Shown piece by piece: positions 52,827 to 61,757 of a DNA stretch of 64,000 bases. The notes beneath the pieces are model-generated. The model was not told the DNA's origin and did not search any database. It saw nothing but the letters and a program-made list of their open reading frames with translations. Where the stretch lies: positions 2,790,001-2,854,000 of the forward strand of contig OZ245773.1 of the NCBI GenBank assembly GCA_965227645.1, read 5' to 3'. The DNA comes from Flavimaribacter sp024343425. Lineage in GTDB: Bacteria; Pseudomonadota; Alphaproteobacteria; Rhizobiales; Rhizobiaceae. Numbering within the stretch: position 1 is the first letter of the stretch; the number at the start of each line of letters is the position of its first letter. A program made the translations under genes and the position numbers.

Positions 52827-53708
52827 TCAGTTCAGGAGACCGGCGTGGCGCATTGCATCGTCAATGATCGCGCGCGTCTCCGGAGCGACCGATACGAGCG
52901 GTCTGCGCAGGGAATCGGCCATATGGCCGAGCTTGTTGAGCGCGTATTTCGCGCCCGCCGGGTTCGGCTCGATGAACAGAGCATGGTGAAGCGGCATCAA
53001 CCGGTCCTGATATTCCAGCGCCAGCGCGTAGTTTCCATTCCGCGTCGCCGCCTGGAATTCGGAGCAAAGGCGCGGCGCGACATTTGCGGTTACCGAGATG
53101 CAGCCCACTCCGCCATGCGCGTTAAAGCCTAGCGCAGTAGCGTCCTCGCCCGACAACTGGATGAAATCCACGCCGCAGGCAAGCCGCTGAAGCGATACGC
53201 GATCCATCTTCGCCGTCGCGTCCTTGACGCCGACGATATTGTCGAACTCGCCGGAGAGCGTAGCCATGGTCTCTACGCTCATGTCGATCACCGAGCGGCC
53301 GGGAATATTGTAGATGAATATCGGCAGCGAAGTGGCGCGGGCGATCGCCGAGTAATGCTCGTAAAGGCCCCTCTGGTTGGGCTTGTTGTAGTACGGCGTT
53401 ACAACGAGCACGCCGTCGGCGCCGGCGCTTTCTGCGTGCTTCGCCAGCTCAACCGCCTCGCGCGTGCTGTTCGAACCGGCGCCGGCGATGACCGGAACGC
53501 GCTTGTTCGCGACTTCTATGCAGATCTCGACGACACGTTTGTGTTCATCGTGGCTCAGGGTCGGGGATTCACCGGTCGTGCCGACAGGCACAAGACCATT
53601 GCTTCCTTCTGAAATCTGCCATTCCACGAAGGCGCGGAATGCCGGTTCGTCCAGCGCGCCATCCTCGTCGAACGGCGTGACAAGCGCTGGGAGTGACCCT
53701 GTGAACAT
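52827..53708 (-). CDS. dapA: 4-hydroxy-tetrahydrodipicolinate synthase
   Basis: A 293-residue (beta-alpha)8 aldolase that starts lysine and diaminopimelate synthesis from pyruvate and aspartate semialdehyde. GTTGESPTLS, YNIPGRSV and the Schiff-base lysine in IVGVKDATAKM near residue 161 are present. ATG 53708 follows AGGAGATGAG. Confidence 0.97.
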   Translation of the reverse strand: MFTGSLPALVTPFDEDGALDEPAFRAFVEWQISEGSNGLVPVGTTGESPTLSHDEHKRVVEICIEVANKRVPVIAGAGSNSTREAVELAKHAESAGADGVLVVTPYYNKPNQRGLYEHYSAIARATSLPIFIYNIPGRSVIDMSVETMATLSGEFDNIVGVKDATAKMDRVSLQRLACGVDFIQLSGEDATALGFNAHGGVGCISVTANVAPRLCSEFQAATRNGNYALALEYQDRLMPLHHALFIEPNPAGAKYALNKLGHMADSLRRPLVSVAPETRAIIDDAMRHAGLLN

Positions 53709-53973
53709 CTCATCTCCTGACAGTTCCGACATTCCCCTTTTTACAACGAGGGACGTCTTTTCTAACCCGCTCGGCCATCAGGCCGAAAGGCGCTGCACCA
53801 TAGTCCCGCTCCCCTGCCATCGCAAGCGCTAACCGCGCGCGTTTTTGATAGGGGAAACTTTCCATTAACGCTCTTTTCATCGAAGTCTGAGACCCTCAGT
53901 CCTGACGATCCCCGGTTGGAAAAGCCGGGCATGCATCCCGACTTACGCCGCATTTTTACGGTCAGATAAAGCC

Positions 53974-56067
53974 ATGACACGACGCCTCACAGCGACTTTG
54001 ATGATTTCAACCGCCATGCTCGCCACATCCGGACCCGGTTTCGCGATGACGCTGCTGGAAGACGTGCCGGTGCCGACGCCGCGACCTTCTGTGGATCGCG
54101 CTTTCGTCGCTGAGGAAGCCTCGCCTTCCTACGAGACCACCGCATCGATACCGCGCACAGCAAGCCCCGCAGCTGTCTCGCCGAAGCTGAAAGCCGGCCT
54201 CGATGCGTTGAAAGCGGATCAGATCGACAAGGCGCGCGCGACGCGCGACAGCCTGCCCCGCGGATCGCTCGACAACCACATCCTGACCTGGGCGATCGCC
54301 GTGTCGGGCGCCAAGGGCGTTCCCTCCGCAGACATCGCGGCGGCCTCCAGAGACCTGCAAGGCTGGCCTGGGCTGAACTCCCTGCGCGGCAATTCGGAAG
54401 AGGCGCTTTTCGAAGAGTATCGCGACCGCAAGGCGACCGCGCGTCAGGTCGTCGCGGCTTTCGGAAACTCGACGCCGGAAACTGTCGATGGCTCGATCGC
54501 GTTTGCCCGCGCGCTGCAGGCGACCGGCGATTCGAAGAAGGCGGCCAAGGTGATTTCCAACCTCTGGCGCACGAGAGCGCTCGATCGCTCGACCGAAAAT
54601 CTCGTGAAGTCCGAGTTTTCTGGCCTGCTGACGCAAGCCGACCACAAGCGGCGAATGGATATGCTGCTTTACAGGGACCGCGTATCCCAGGCGGAGAGGG
54701 TCGAGGGTCTCGCCAAGGCTCAATCGCTCTTCAATGCCCGCGCGGGTCTCAGCCAGCGCAGCGGCAATACCGGCAAACTGCTGGACGCCGTCGATTCGAG
54801 CTGGCATCGCGACCCGCTTTATATTCACGCCCGCGCGAAATATTACCGGCAGGCGGACAAATACGAGACCGCGGCGACCTGGCTTCTGAAGGCCCCGCGC
54901 AACGCCGACGCGCTGGTCGACACGCACGAATGGTGGACCGAGCAACGCATCGTTTCCCGATCGCTCGCCGAAAAAGGCGACTACCGGCTCGCATACAAGG
55001 TCGCTTCGCAGCACACGGCCACGGACGCCGGCGACTATGTCGACGCTGAATGGCACGCCGGCTGGTACGCGTTGCGCGGTCTCAATGATGGAAAAACGGC
55101 GGCGCGCCATTTTCAGGCCGGGCTCGACCGTTCCGCCACGCCGATTTCGAGATCGCGCTTCTTCTACTGGCTCGGCAGGGCGGCCGAGAAAGGCGGGCCG
55201 GGATCCGCCAATGCGCTTTTCGCCAAGGCCGCAGAATATCCCGGAACCTATTACGGCCAGCTTGCGTCGGCGAAACTGAACCGCAAGTCGATCCGGATCG
55301 ACTACCCCTCCCCGACGCCGGCGGAACGCCAGAGGTTTTCCCAGCGCGAGTCCGTTCTCGCCATCAAGCGCCTGAACGACGCCGGGCACGGCTATCGGGC
55401 AACCAGGCTCTACCTGGCGCTCGCCGAGGAGCTCGACAGTCCGGGAGAAATCGCGCTGCTGACGGCCATGGCCGAACGCGAGGGCGATCATCGCATGTCC
55501 CTGCTCGTCGGAAAGGCCGCCTTCGCCCGCAATTCGGACGTCGCGGCGCTCGCCTTCCCGGTCGGGGTCATTCCCGCCAACGCCAATATCGGCGGGTCCG
55601 GCAAGGCGCTGGCCTACGCGATCGCCCGGCAGGAAAGCGCCTTCGATCCGGCTGCAGTCAGCGGCGCCAATGCGCGCGGCCTGCTTCAGTTGCTGCCGTC
55701 GACGGCGAAACTCGTGGCGCGCAAGCATGGCCTCTCCTACTCCGAATCGCGACTCACCACCGACGCCGCCTACAACGCCACACTCGGCGCGCATTACCTC
55801 GGCGAGCACATATCCGATTTCGGCGGCTCCTACATCCTGACCTTCGTCGCCTACAACGCCGGCCCGCGCCGCTCGACGGAATGGATACAGCGTTTCGGCG
55901 ACCCCCGCGGCAAATCGATCGACGAGGTCGTCGACTGGGTCGAAAGCATTCCCTATCCCGAGACCCGCAATTATGTGCAGCGGGTGATGGAAAACTATCA
56001 GGTCTACAAGACCCGGCTGGGACAGGACGCGGATATCGTAAGCGATCTGCGATATGGTCGTCGCTGA
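53974..56067 (+). CDS. Soluble lytic murein transglycosylase
   Basis: A 697-residue periplasmic enzyme that cleaves peptidoglycan between MurNAc and GlcNAc. The signal peptide is at residues 1-24. Residues 60-530 are an alpha-superhelical U-domain. The SLT domain follows, with catalytic Glu in ARQESAFDPAA near residue 554, then GLLQLLPSTAKLVA and VAYNAGPRR. It is divergent from dapA, with 265 bases between them. Confidence 0.94.
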   Translation: MTRRLTATLMISTAMLATSGPGFAMTLLEDVPVPTPRPSVDRAFVAEEASPSYETTASIPRTASPAAVSPKLKAGLDALKADQIDKARATRDSLPRGSLDNHILTWAIAVSGAKGVPSADIAAASRDLQGWPGLNSLRGNSEEALFEEYRDRKATARQVVAAFGNSTPETVDGSIAFARALQATGDSKKAAKVISNLWRTRALDRSTENLVKSEFSGLLTQADHKRRMDMLLYRDRVSQAERVEGLAKAQSLFNARAGLSQRSGNTGKLLDAVDSSWHRDPLYIHARAKYYRQADKYETAATWLLKAPRNADALVDTHEWWTEQRIVSRSLAEKGDYRLAYKVASQHTATDAGDYVDAEWHAGWYALRGLNDGKTAARHFQAGLDRSATPISRSRFFYWLGRAAEKGGPGSANALFAKAAEYPGTYYGQLASAKLNRKSIRIDYPSPTPAERQRFSQRESVLAIKRLNDAGHGYRATRLYLALAEELDSPGEIALLTAMAEREGDHRMSLLVGKAAFARNSDVAALAFPVGVIPANANIGGSGKALAYAIARQESAFDPAAVSGANARGLLQLLPSTAKLVARKHGLSYSESRLTTDAAYNATLGAHYLGEHISDFGGSYILTFVAYNAGPRRSTEWIQRFGDPRGKSIDEVVDWVESIPYPETRNYVQRVMENYQVYKTRLGQDADIVSDLRYGRR

Positions 56068-56125
56068 GAAATTGTTCTATTCCCTTGGCGCCGGACAGCC
56101 AGTCTTTGAAGCCTGAGGGGAATTG

Positions 56126-57031
56126 ATGCAAGCTGACACCGATAGCGGATACCAGTCCGTCACCTATTCGGCATCGGACGGATTGACGCTGCATGCCCGT
56201 ATTTACGGCCGTGACAACCCCGCGGCGCGCGACCGGCTGCCGGTGATCTGCCTGCCGGGGCTCACCCGCAACAGCGCGGATTTCCATCAGCTCGCCCTTA
56301 TCGTCAGCACGCACGAGACGACGCCCCGACGCGTTGTCTGCTTCGACTATCGCGGGCGCGGCGGTTCGGAATGGGACAAGGACAAGACACACTACAATAT
56401 CCTGACGGAAGCCGAAGACATCGTCGCCGGCTGTACCGCGCTCGACGTTCCGCACGGCGTGTTCCTTGGAACCTCCCGCGGCGTGTTGATCACCATGGCG
56501 CTGGCGGCGACCCGGCCGGGCGCGATCAAGGCCGCCATATTCAACGACGCCGGGCCGGTGATCGACGGCGAAGGCCTGGCGCAGATCATGAGCTACCACG
56601 ACCACAGATCCCAGCCGAATTCCATGGCCGAAGCTGCGGCGATGATGAAGGAGGCGCATGGCAAATCCTTCCCCGTTTTGAGCGATGAAGACTGGCTCGA
56701 CTACGCCGAGGCGACATTCGTCGAAAAGGACGGCCGGCTGGTCGGCAATTTCGATCCGGTGCTTGCGGACATGTTGCGCGAGATCAATCTGAACGCGCCG
56801 CTGCCGACGATGTGGCCGCAATTCGACGGTCTTGGCGCCGTGCCCCTGATGACCTTGCGGGGCGAGCATTCGAAACTCCTCTCCGAGGAATCGGTGCGGC
56901 TGATGGCGGAAAGACATCCGGGCATGCGTTCCGTGGCGGTTCCCGGCCAGGGTCATGCGCCGATCCTGCATCTGGGCGGACTTCCGGATACGATCATGAC
57001 CTTTCTGGACTCCGTGCCGGACGCACATTGA
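56126..57031 (+). CDS. Alpha/beta hydrolase
   Basis: A 301-residue hydrolase with the nucleophile elbow GTSRG near residue 116, CLPGLTRNSADF as the oxyanion strand, and a late GQGHAPIL histidine. The substrate is unknown. ATG 56126 follows GAGGGGAATTG. It may belong with the transglycosylase or stand alone. Confidence 0.92.
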   Translation: MQADTDSGYQSVTYSASDGLTLHARIYGRDNPAARDRLPVICLPGLTRNSADFHQLALIVSTHETTPRRVVCFDYRGRGGSEWDKDKTHYNILTEAEDIVAGCTALDVPHGVFLGTSRGVLITMALAATRPGAIKAAIFNDAGPVIDGEGLAQIMSYHDHRSQPNSMAEAAAMMKEAHGKSFPVLSDEDWLDYAEATFVEKDGRLVGNFDPVLADMLREINLNAPLPTMWPQFDGLGAVPLMTLRGEHSKLLSEESVRLMAERHPGMRSVAVPGQGHAPILHLGGLPDTIMTFLDSVPDAH

Positions 57032-57087
57032 ACAGGCCGGACGGACACCTGTAAAATCATGGCAGACTACCGATCGGGATCGACCAC

Positions 57088-58251
57088 GTGTTACCGCCAC
57101 TGAACCTGTCCTTCGATGGACCTGACGCCCCGTCCGACCGGGTTGACGTCAGCTTTGCGTGGGGTAACGTACGGCGGACAAGCTATTTTTCCTGCCCCGG
57201 TTATCCTCTGCGAAAGAGCGGCGACGCCCTGTTCTGCCTCGGCCTCGTCCCGGCCATGGAAATCGGCGTCGATCTCCATATCCACAGCCCCGTGGATCAG
57301 GCGCTTCTGGACAATGGCCAGAAAATCCAGGAGCTGCTTTGCCGCTGGTATCCGGGATACAGGCCTGTCAAGATTCACGCGGAAGCGACGACCCGCCACT
57401 ATCCGGACGGCCGCGGCAGCGGCGTTTTCTACTCCGGCGGCGTCGATTCGTCTTTTTCGCTGGCAGACGCGAGCGATCGTCTTGACGCCCTCGTCACGCT
57501 TGTCGGCGCCGACGTCGACATCGACGACACGCGCCAGGCCAGCCATCTCGACGACGTGGTGAAGCAGGTCGGCGCCCGGTACGGACTGGAGCCGTTTATC
57601 GTCCACACGGATATCCGTCGCGTCTCGGACCGGTTGATCGGATGGGTCGAATATCACGGCGCGCTGCTCGCCGCCGTCAGGCACATGCTCGCCGACCGCC
57701 TCGAAAACCAGCTCATCGCCTCTTCCGCAGACGAATCCTCCTGGAACAGGCGATGGGGCTCGCACCCGGCGCTCGACCCGCTGTTCGGAACGCCGGGCGC
57801 CCGCATCGAGCACCATGGCCTTGTCGACCGGCTGTCGAAGGTGGCGCGGATCATCGATGAGCCCGACCTGATGGCCAATCTGCGGGTCTGCGACTATTCG
57901 GTCGACAATTGCGGAGTGTGCGAGGATTGCACCTTCATGCTGATGGCGCTGGACGTGCTCGACGGGTTTGACCGCGCGCCGACCTTCAGCCGGGCGCCGG
58001 TCGATCCGGCGCGGGTGCGCGTGACCGGTGAAGGATCGATATCCGACCTGACCAAGCTCTACCAGGCGTTTATCGACCGAAAGCCGTCTTCGCAGGCGAT
58101 GGACTATCTGACGAAGGCCTTCGCGCGATACGACAGGGAAAAGCTGATCCGGCGCTTGGTCCCGCATCATGAATGGCACAGAAAATTCAAGCGAATGAAG
58201 CGACAGCAGCGCTACCGCGTGGTCAGTCGCCGAGGAGACGGCAAGGCGTGA
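57088..58251 (+). CDS. PP-loop (QueC-like) ATPase with four-cysteine site
   Basis: A 387-residue protein with an N-terminal alpha/beta region (residues 1-109) and a PP-loop ATPase domain. FYSGGVDSSFS (the SGGxDS loop, residues 116-121) binds ATP pyrophosphate. Late in the chain CDYSVDNCGVCEDC gives C268, C275, C278 and C281, a zinc pattern like that of QueC. QueC-type enzymes make nitriles or amides via an adenylated carboxylate. The start is GTG 57088. Its stop overlaps the ATP-grasp gene, so it is coupled to it. Confidence 0.85.
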   Translation: MLPPLNLSFDGPDAPSDRVDVSFAWGNVRRTSYFSCPGYPLRKSGDALFCLGLVPAMEIGVDLHIHSPVDQALLDNGQKIQELLCRWYPGYRPVKIHAEATTRHYPDGRGSGVFYSGGVDSSFSLADASDRLDALVTLVGADVDIDDTRQASHLDDVVKQVGARYGLEPFIVHTDIRRVSDRLIGWVEYHGALLAAVRHMLADRLENQLIASSADESSWNRRWGSHPALDPLFGTPGARIEHHGLVDRLSKVARIIDEPDLMANLRVCDYSVDNCGVCEDCTFMLMALDVLDGFDRAPTFSRAPVDPARVRVTGEGSISDLTKLYQAFIDRKPSSQAMDYLTKAFARYDREKLIRRLVPHHEWHRKFKRMKRQQRYRVVSRRGDGKA

Positions 58252-59501
58252 CCCAGTCATCGCAGACAAGAATGCGGCGTATCTTCGGAGAAGGCGTGTT
58301 CATCGCACCGAGGCTCATGGAGGAGATGAGCGAGTGGGTGATCGATGATCTGAACACCATTGAATTCATGACGGCGGGCCTTGTGGCCGTCGCGGACGAC
58401 ATGCCGATGCTTGTTCACGAATCGACCATGTCGCCCGACAGCCTGTCCGCCATGCGCGACTGCGGCCTGAGCATCGGCGGGAACGTGATCACCTACAGGA
58501 ACCGTCAGGACTATATCGGGCAGGTGACGGCGATGGCGGCTTCGGGCCTGAAGCCGGTTTTCCAGCACGCCAATCCGCCGGGCCTGTTTGACGGATGCGA
58601 TCCGGCGATCCGCGATGAAACGATCCGCTTTGTCAACGACAAGTCCAATCTCGGCGAACTGGCGGGGCCGCACGGCGCGCCGGCGCGCAGGATTCTCGAC
58701 CCGTTCGACGAGGCGGCGGCGCTTGGACTGAAGACGCCGACCGTTCTGAAAGTGGCGACGGACAAGCCCAATGGCGGCGCGACCGATGTCGCGATCTGCC
58801 GCAAGAGACGCCATCTGCCCCGGGCCTATAAAAAATTCTCCAGCGCGGATCGCGTCATCGTCGAAGACTACGTCCAGGCGGCTGCAAACTGGAGCGTGCG
58901 CTATGAAATCCTGCGCGGAGCGCCGCCCCGATCCTCCGGTTCCAGCAGACAGATCTGCATGAGGAACGGCGTCCATGTCGGCAATCTGATCAACACCGCA
59001 GACGCGCCACCAGCCGCTGTCCTTGACCTTGCGCGCACCGTCGCCGAAGCGGGCCGTGAACGCGGCTATTTCGGTCTGGCCGGTTTCGACATACTGGTCG
59101 ATCGCGCCGGCCGCGCCTGGGCGATCGACCTCAACTTCCGGATGACGTCGAGTTCGGCCTTCGGCTATCTTTTCGACGCGTTGGCGGAACCCCGCGGAAT
59201 GACCTGCGGCAGGCTCGCATTCTGTTTCATCGATCATGGTCTGTCGCCCTTTCTTGCCCGCTGCCGCCCGGCGTTCGACGCCGGCTGGCTGGTTCCTGTC
59301 TCGACATTCGATCCCGAGTTCGGAGAGGCCGATCCCGGCCAGGCGCGATGCCGGATGATGATCATGGGTCGCGACGAAGCCGACCTGGTTCGAAACGAAC
59401 GCCGGCTGGAGGCACTGGGCGCCGAATTTCACCCGCTTCGAAAACCGCCGTTCTGGCGAACCTTCCTGCCCTCCTCCCTGTTCCGCGCGACCACTTTCTG
59501 A
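58248..59501 (+). CDS. ATP-grasp fold ligase
   Basis: A 417-residue ATP-grasp protein. TVLKVATDKPNGGATD near residue 168 is the phosphate-binding strand and loop; VIVEDYV (Glu206-Asp207) and FDILVD with AIDLNFR (Asp294, Asn296) are the nucleotide and magnesium sites. Such enzymes join a carboxylate to an amine via an acyl-phosphate. The start is GTG 58248, overlapping the PP-loop stop (GTGA). The N-terminal 150 residues are a pre-ATP-grasp domain of unknown partner. Confidence 0.85.
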   Translation: MTQSSQTRMRRIFGEGVFIAPRLMEEMSEWVIDDLNTIEFMTAGLVAVADDMPMLVHESTMSPDSLSAMRDCGLSIGGNVITYRNRQDYIGQVTAMAASGLKPVFQHANPPGLFDGCDPAIRDETIRFVNDKSNLGELAGPHGAPARRILDPFDEAAALGLKTPTVLKVATDKPNGGATDVAICRKRRHLPRAYKKFSSADRVIVEDYVQAAANWSVRYEILRGAPPRSSGSSRQICMRNGVHVGNLINTADAPPAAVLDLARTVAEAGRERGYFGLAGFDILVDRAGRAWAIDLNFRMTSSSAFGYLFDALAEPRGMTCGRLAFCFIDHGLSPFLARCRPAFDAGWLVPVSTFDPEFGEADPGQARCRMMIMGRDEADLVRNERRLEALGAEFHPLRKPPFWRTFLPSSLFRATTF

Positions 59502-59514
59502 TAGCCAAGTAAAG

Positions 59515-60555
59515 ATGGATCCGACCGTCGACATCATCCGAAGCCAGCAGGCGCTGGAGGCGCTCCGCCCGGAATGGGACGCCCTGCACGCCCGGTGTGA
59601 CGCCAAGGCGTTTTTCAACGATCATCGCGCCGTGATGCTGAACTGGGCGCGCCATCGAAAGGCGCAATCGAATTCGCTTCACATCGTCACGATGCGACAG
59701 TCGGGCGAGCTCGTCTTTGCAGCCCCGATGATACAGCAGCGCGACCGCATCGGCACCTCGACGCTGAAATGGCTGACGTCGCTGACGCCGCTCTATGACG
59801 ACGTGCTCATCGCGCCGGAGGCGGATGTCGACGTGATTGCGGGTCAGTTCGCCAGGCATGTCCGATCCATTCCGTTTGCACGCAAGCTGAAAGCCTCGAT
59901 CGTGCGGGAAGATTCCAGTCTCAATGCGATCCTTTCCAGTATGGGGCCTGTCGATTCCAGCGAGCATCCGGCGCTTGAGGCAGACCTGAAAGACTATGCC
60001 GACCGGGACGCCTATTTCGCCAACAAACCGGCCAAAAGCCGCAAGAGATACCGTTTATATTTCAACAGGTTGTCGCAACTTGGAGAAGCAAAATTCAACC
60101 TGCATGGAACTGACTCCGATCTGAGATCCGAGATTTCCTGGATTTTCGACGTCAAGCGCGACTGGGCCATCGAGCGCTCCGGAGACAGGGGCTGGATCTC
60201 CCAGCCTGAAACGGAGCAATGGTTCCAGTCGTTCAGCGAGGAACTGCCCGGGAAGTCCGGGGTTCTTACGCTCACATGCGGCGACAAACGGGTCGTCTCC
60301 GCCTTGTTCTACGTTCACCAGGATACGCTTTTTGGCTCGAAAATCGCCTATGATCCGGAATTCTCCCATGCCTCGCCCGGCCTGCTTTTGATGGTCGAAC
60401 TCTGTCGCGTCGCGATCGATCTCGGAATGCGCCGCGTCGACATCATGACGGGCGATTCCAGCTGGAAGCGACGTTTCGCGACACATTCAGTTCCCATCAA
60501 CAGCTATCGCCTGTCTCTTGATCCATGGCGGCTGCACAACAAGAAGTGGATCTAG
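59515..60555 (+). CDS. FemAB/GNAT-like (BioF2/CelD type) acyltransferase
   Basis: A 346-residue protein of the GNAT-6 or FemAB-like type, with two tandem GNAT folds. The second fold has VVSALFYVHQDTLFGSKIAYDPEF, SHASPGLLLMVELCRVAIDLG and RVDIMTGDSSWKRRFA, typical for polysaccharide-associated CelD-like acyltransferases. These can use acyl-CoA or aminoacyl-tRNA. It starts 13 bp after the ATP-grasp gene, so the three form one operon. Confidence 0.82.
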   Translation: MDPTVDIIRSQQALEALRPEWDALHARCDAKAFFNDHRAVMLNWARHRKAQSNSLHIVTMRQSGELVFAAPMIQQRDRIGTSTLKWLTSLTPLYDDVLIAPEADVDVIAGQFARHVRSIPFARKLKASIVREDSSLNAILSSMGPVDSSEHPALEADLKDYADRDAYFANKPAKSRKRYRLYFNRLSQLGEAKFNLHGTDSDLRSEISWIFDVKRDWAIERSGDRGWISQPETEQWFQSFSEELPGKSGVLTLTCGDKRVVSALFYVHQDTLFGSKIAYDPEFSHASPGLLLMVELCRVAIDLGMRRVDIMTGDSSWKRRFATHSVPINSYRLSLDPWRLHNKKWI

Positions 60556-60596
60556 AGCCCTTCCCGCCTGCAGGACCGCAAGGAAGTTCCGACCAA

Positions 60597-61670
60597 TCAG
60601 ACGAAGCGACTGGTCGAGATGCTGAACCAGCCGAGAAACTGTTCCGGCGCCTTGCGGATCCCCTCCAGCATGTGGTCGCGGGCCTTCAGCGCCAGCATCG
60701 CCATCGCTTCGTAGTCTCGCCCCTTCCCGGGTTTGGTTTGCATCGCCTGATCATTCAGCACCGGGCTGAATTCGGCGCGGTAACTTCTGAACGGCTCCGT
60801 TTCCAGCGCGTTCATTGACAGAAGCGGCGTTCCGCGGCGCGTCGCCATGGAAAGCGCAGTCGTCGCCATGTGCACAAAGGTTTCCCCGGCCGCAGGCACT
60901 TCCACGAAACTGCTGCCTGCAAACGAATTGTTGGTAATGACAATCAGCGCGCCGTCGTCCAGCAGATTCAGTATTTTCCGGGTGACGGCCGCGCCGTCGT
61001 CCCTGTCGAACATCAGGCGATCAGCCAGATATCGGTCTTCCGCCGACAGGACGACCTTGTTGAGCGTGCGTATTCCAAACGAGGAATGGGAGAAGCCGTG
61101 CTGCTCGACGCTGATCTGTACCGGTTTGAGGCCTTCGTTCCAGAGCACGCGCTTGCCGAAGAGCGTCTGCGTCGCGAATTGATTGGCCCATAGAATCGCG
61201 CCCTTGCCGGCCTTCAGCGACGATTTGACGTGTTCCAGCCCCTGTGACGACAGGTCCAATGAACGCTTGCGGCGGGTGAATTCCGCTGTAATCGTGAGCC
61301 GGCGTCGCATCTGATGCGCGCGCCAGTCTTCATGAAGTTTCCGGACCTGATCCGCATCGCGCATGTCCAGGATCGCCGCAGCCCGTGTGGAGAGAGCCTC
61401 CAGTTGCTTGCGCCTCGCCTTTGCCAGACGCAGTCGCGCGGCGCCGTCGCAACAGGCGCGCCAGGTGGATTGCGGAGCAAGGGCGGACACCGCGAATGCG
61501 CCGCCCATCGACAGCACCTCCCGAACATCGCTTTCGGCGAAGCGTCTGCGATGCGCTTCGGCCTGCGCCGTTCTTACAAAGAATTCCGCCGTCTCGCCGC
61601 TGTCCGCCGCATCGACCGAAGCAATCTTCCTGAAACTGAAATAATCGGAATTCCGTGTTTCCCGCGTCAC
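60597..61670 (-). CDS. LpxL/HtrB-like lysophospholipid acyltransferase family protein
   Basis: A 357-residue protein convergent to the operon. The core GKGAILWANQFATQT is at the place where LpxL has a HxxxxE/D motif, but the histidine is absent (NQFATQ). HGFSHSSFGIRTLN follows, as in a family found beside surface-polysaccharide genes. The start is GTG 61670 behind AAGGGAAACAGTGA. It may transfer another group, or use a different base. The convergence argues for a separate promoter. Confidence 0.75.
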   Translation of the reverse strand: MTRETRNSDYFSFRKIASVDAADSGETAEFFVRTAQAEAHRRRFAESDVREVLSMGGAFAVSALAPQSTWRACCDGAARLRLAKARRKQLEALSTRAAAILDMRDADQVRKLHEDWRAHQMRRRLTITAEFTRRKRSLDLSSQGLEHVKSSLKAGKGAILWANQFATQTLFGKRVLWNEGLKPVQISVEQHGFSHSSFGIRTLNKVVLSAEDRYLADRLMFDRDDGAAVTRKILNLLDDGALIVITNNSFAGSSFVEVPAAGETFVHMATTALSMATRRGTPLLSMNALETEPFRSYRAEFSPVLNDQAMQTKPGKGRDYEAMAMLALKARDHMLEGIRKAPEQFLGWFSISTSRFV

Positions 61671-61757
61671 TCACTGTTTCCCTTGTCGTCACTATCCGTG
61701 GGTAACGGCTGATTGGTCCGGCATTGCGGCAGCCTTTGAAATTCACGCTTTCGAGAC

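Noticed and set aside
54007..55809. 600-codon open frame on the minus strand
   Set aside because: Antisense to the lytic transglycosylase; no recognisable domain and Arg-rich composition.
55754..59618. Three long minus-strand frames (448, 392 and 453 codons)
   Set aside because: Antisense to the transglycosylase, hydrolase, PP-loop and ATP-grasp genes, all of which have clear motifs.
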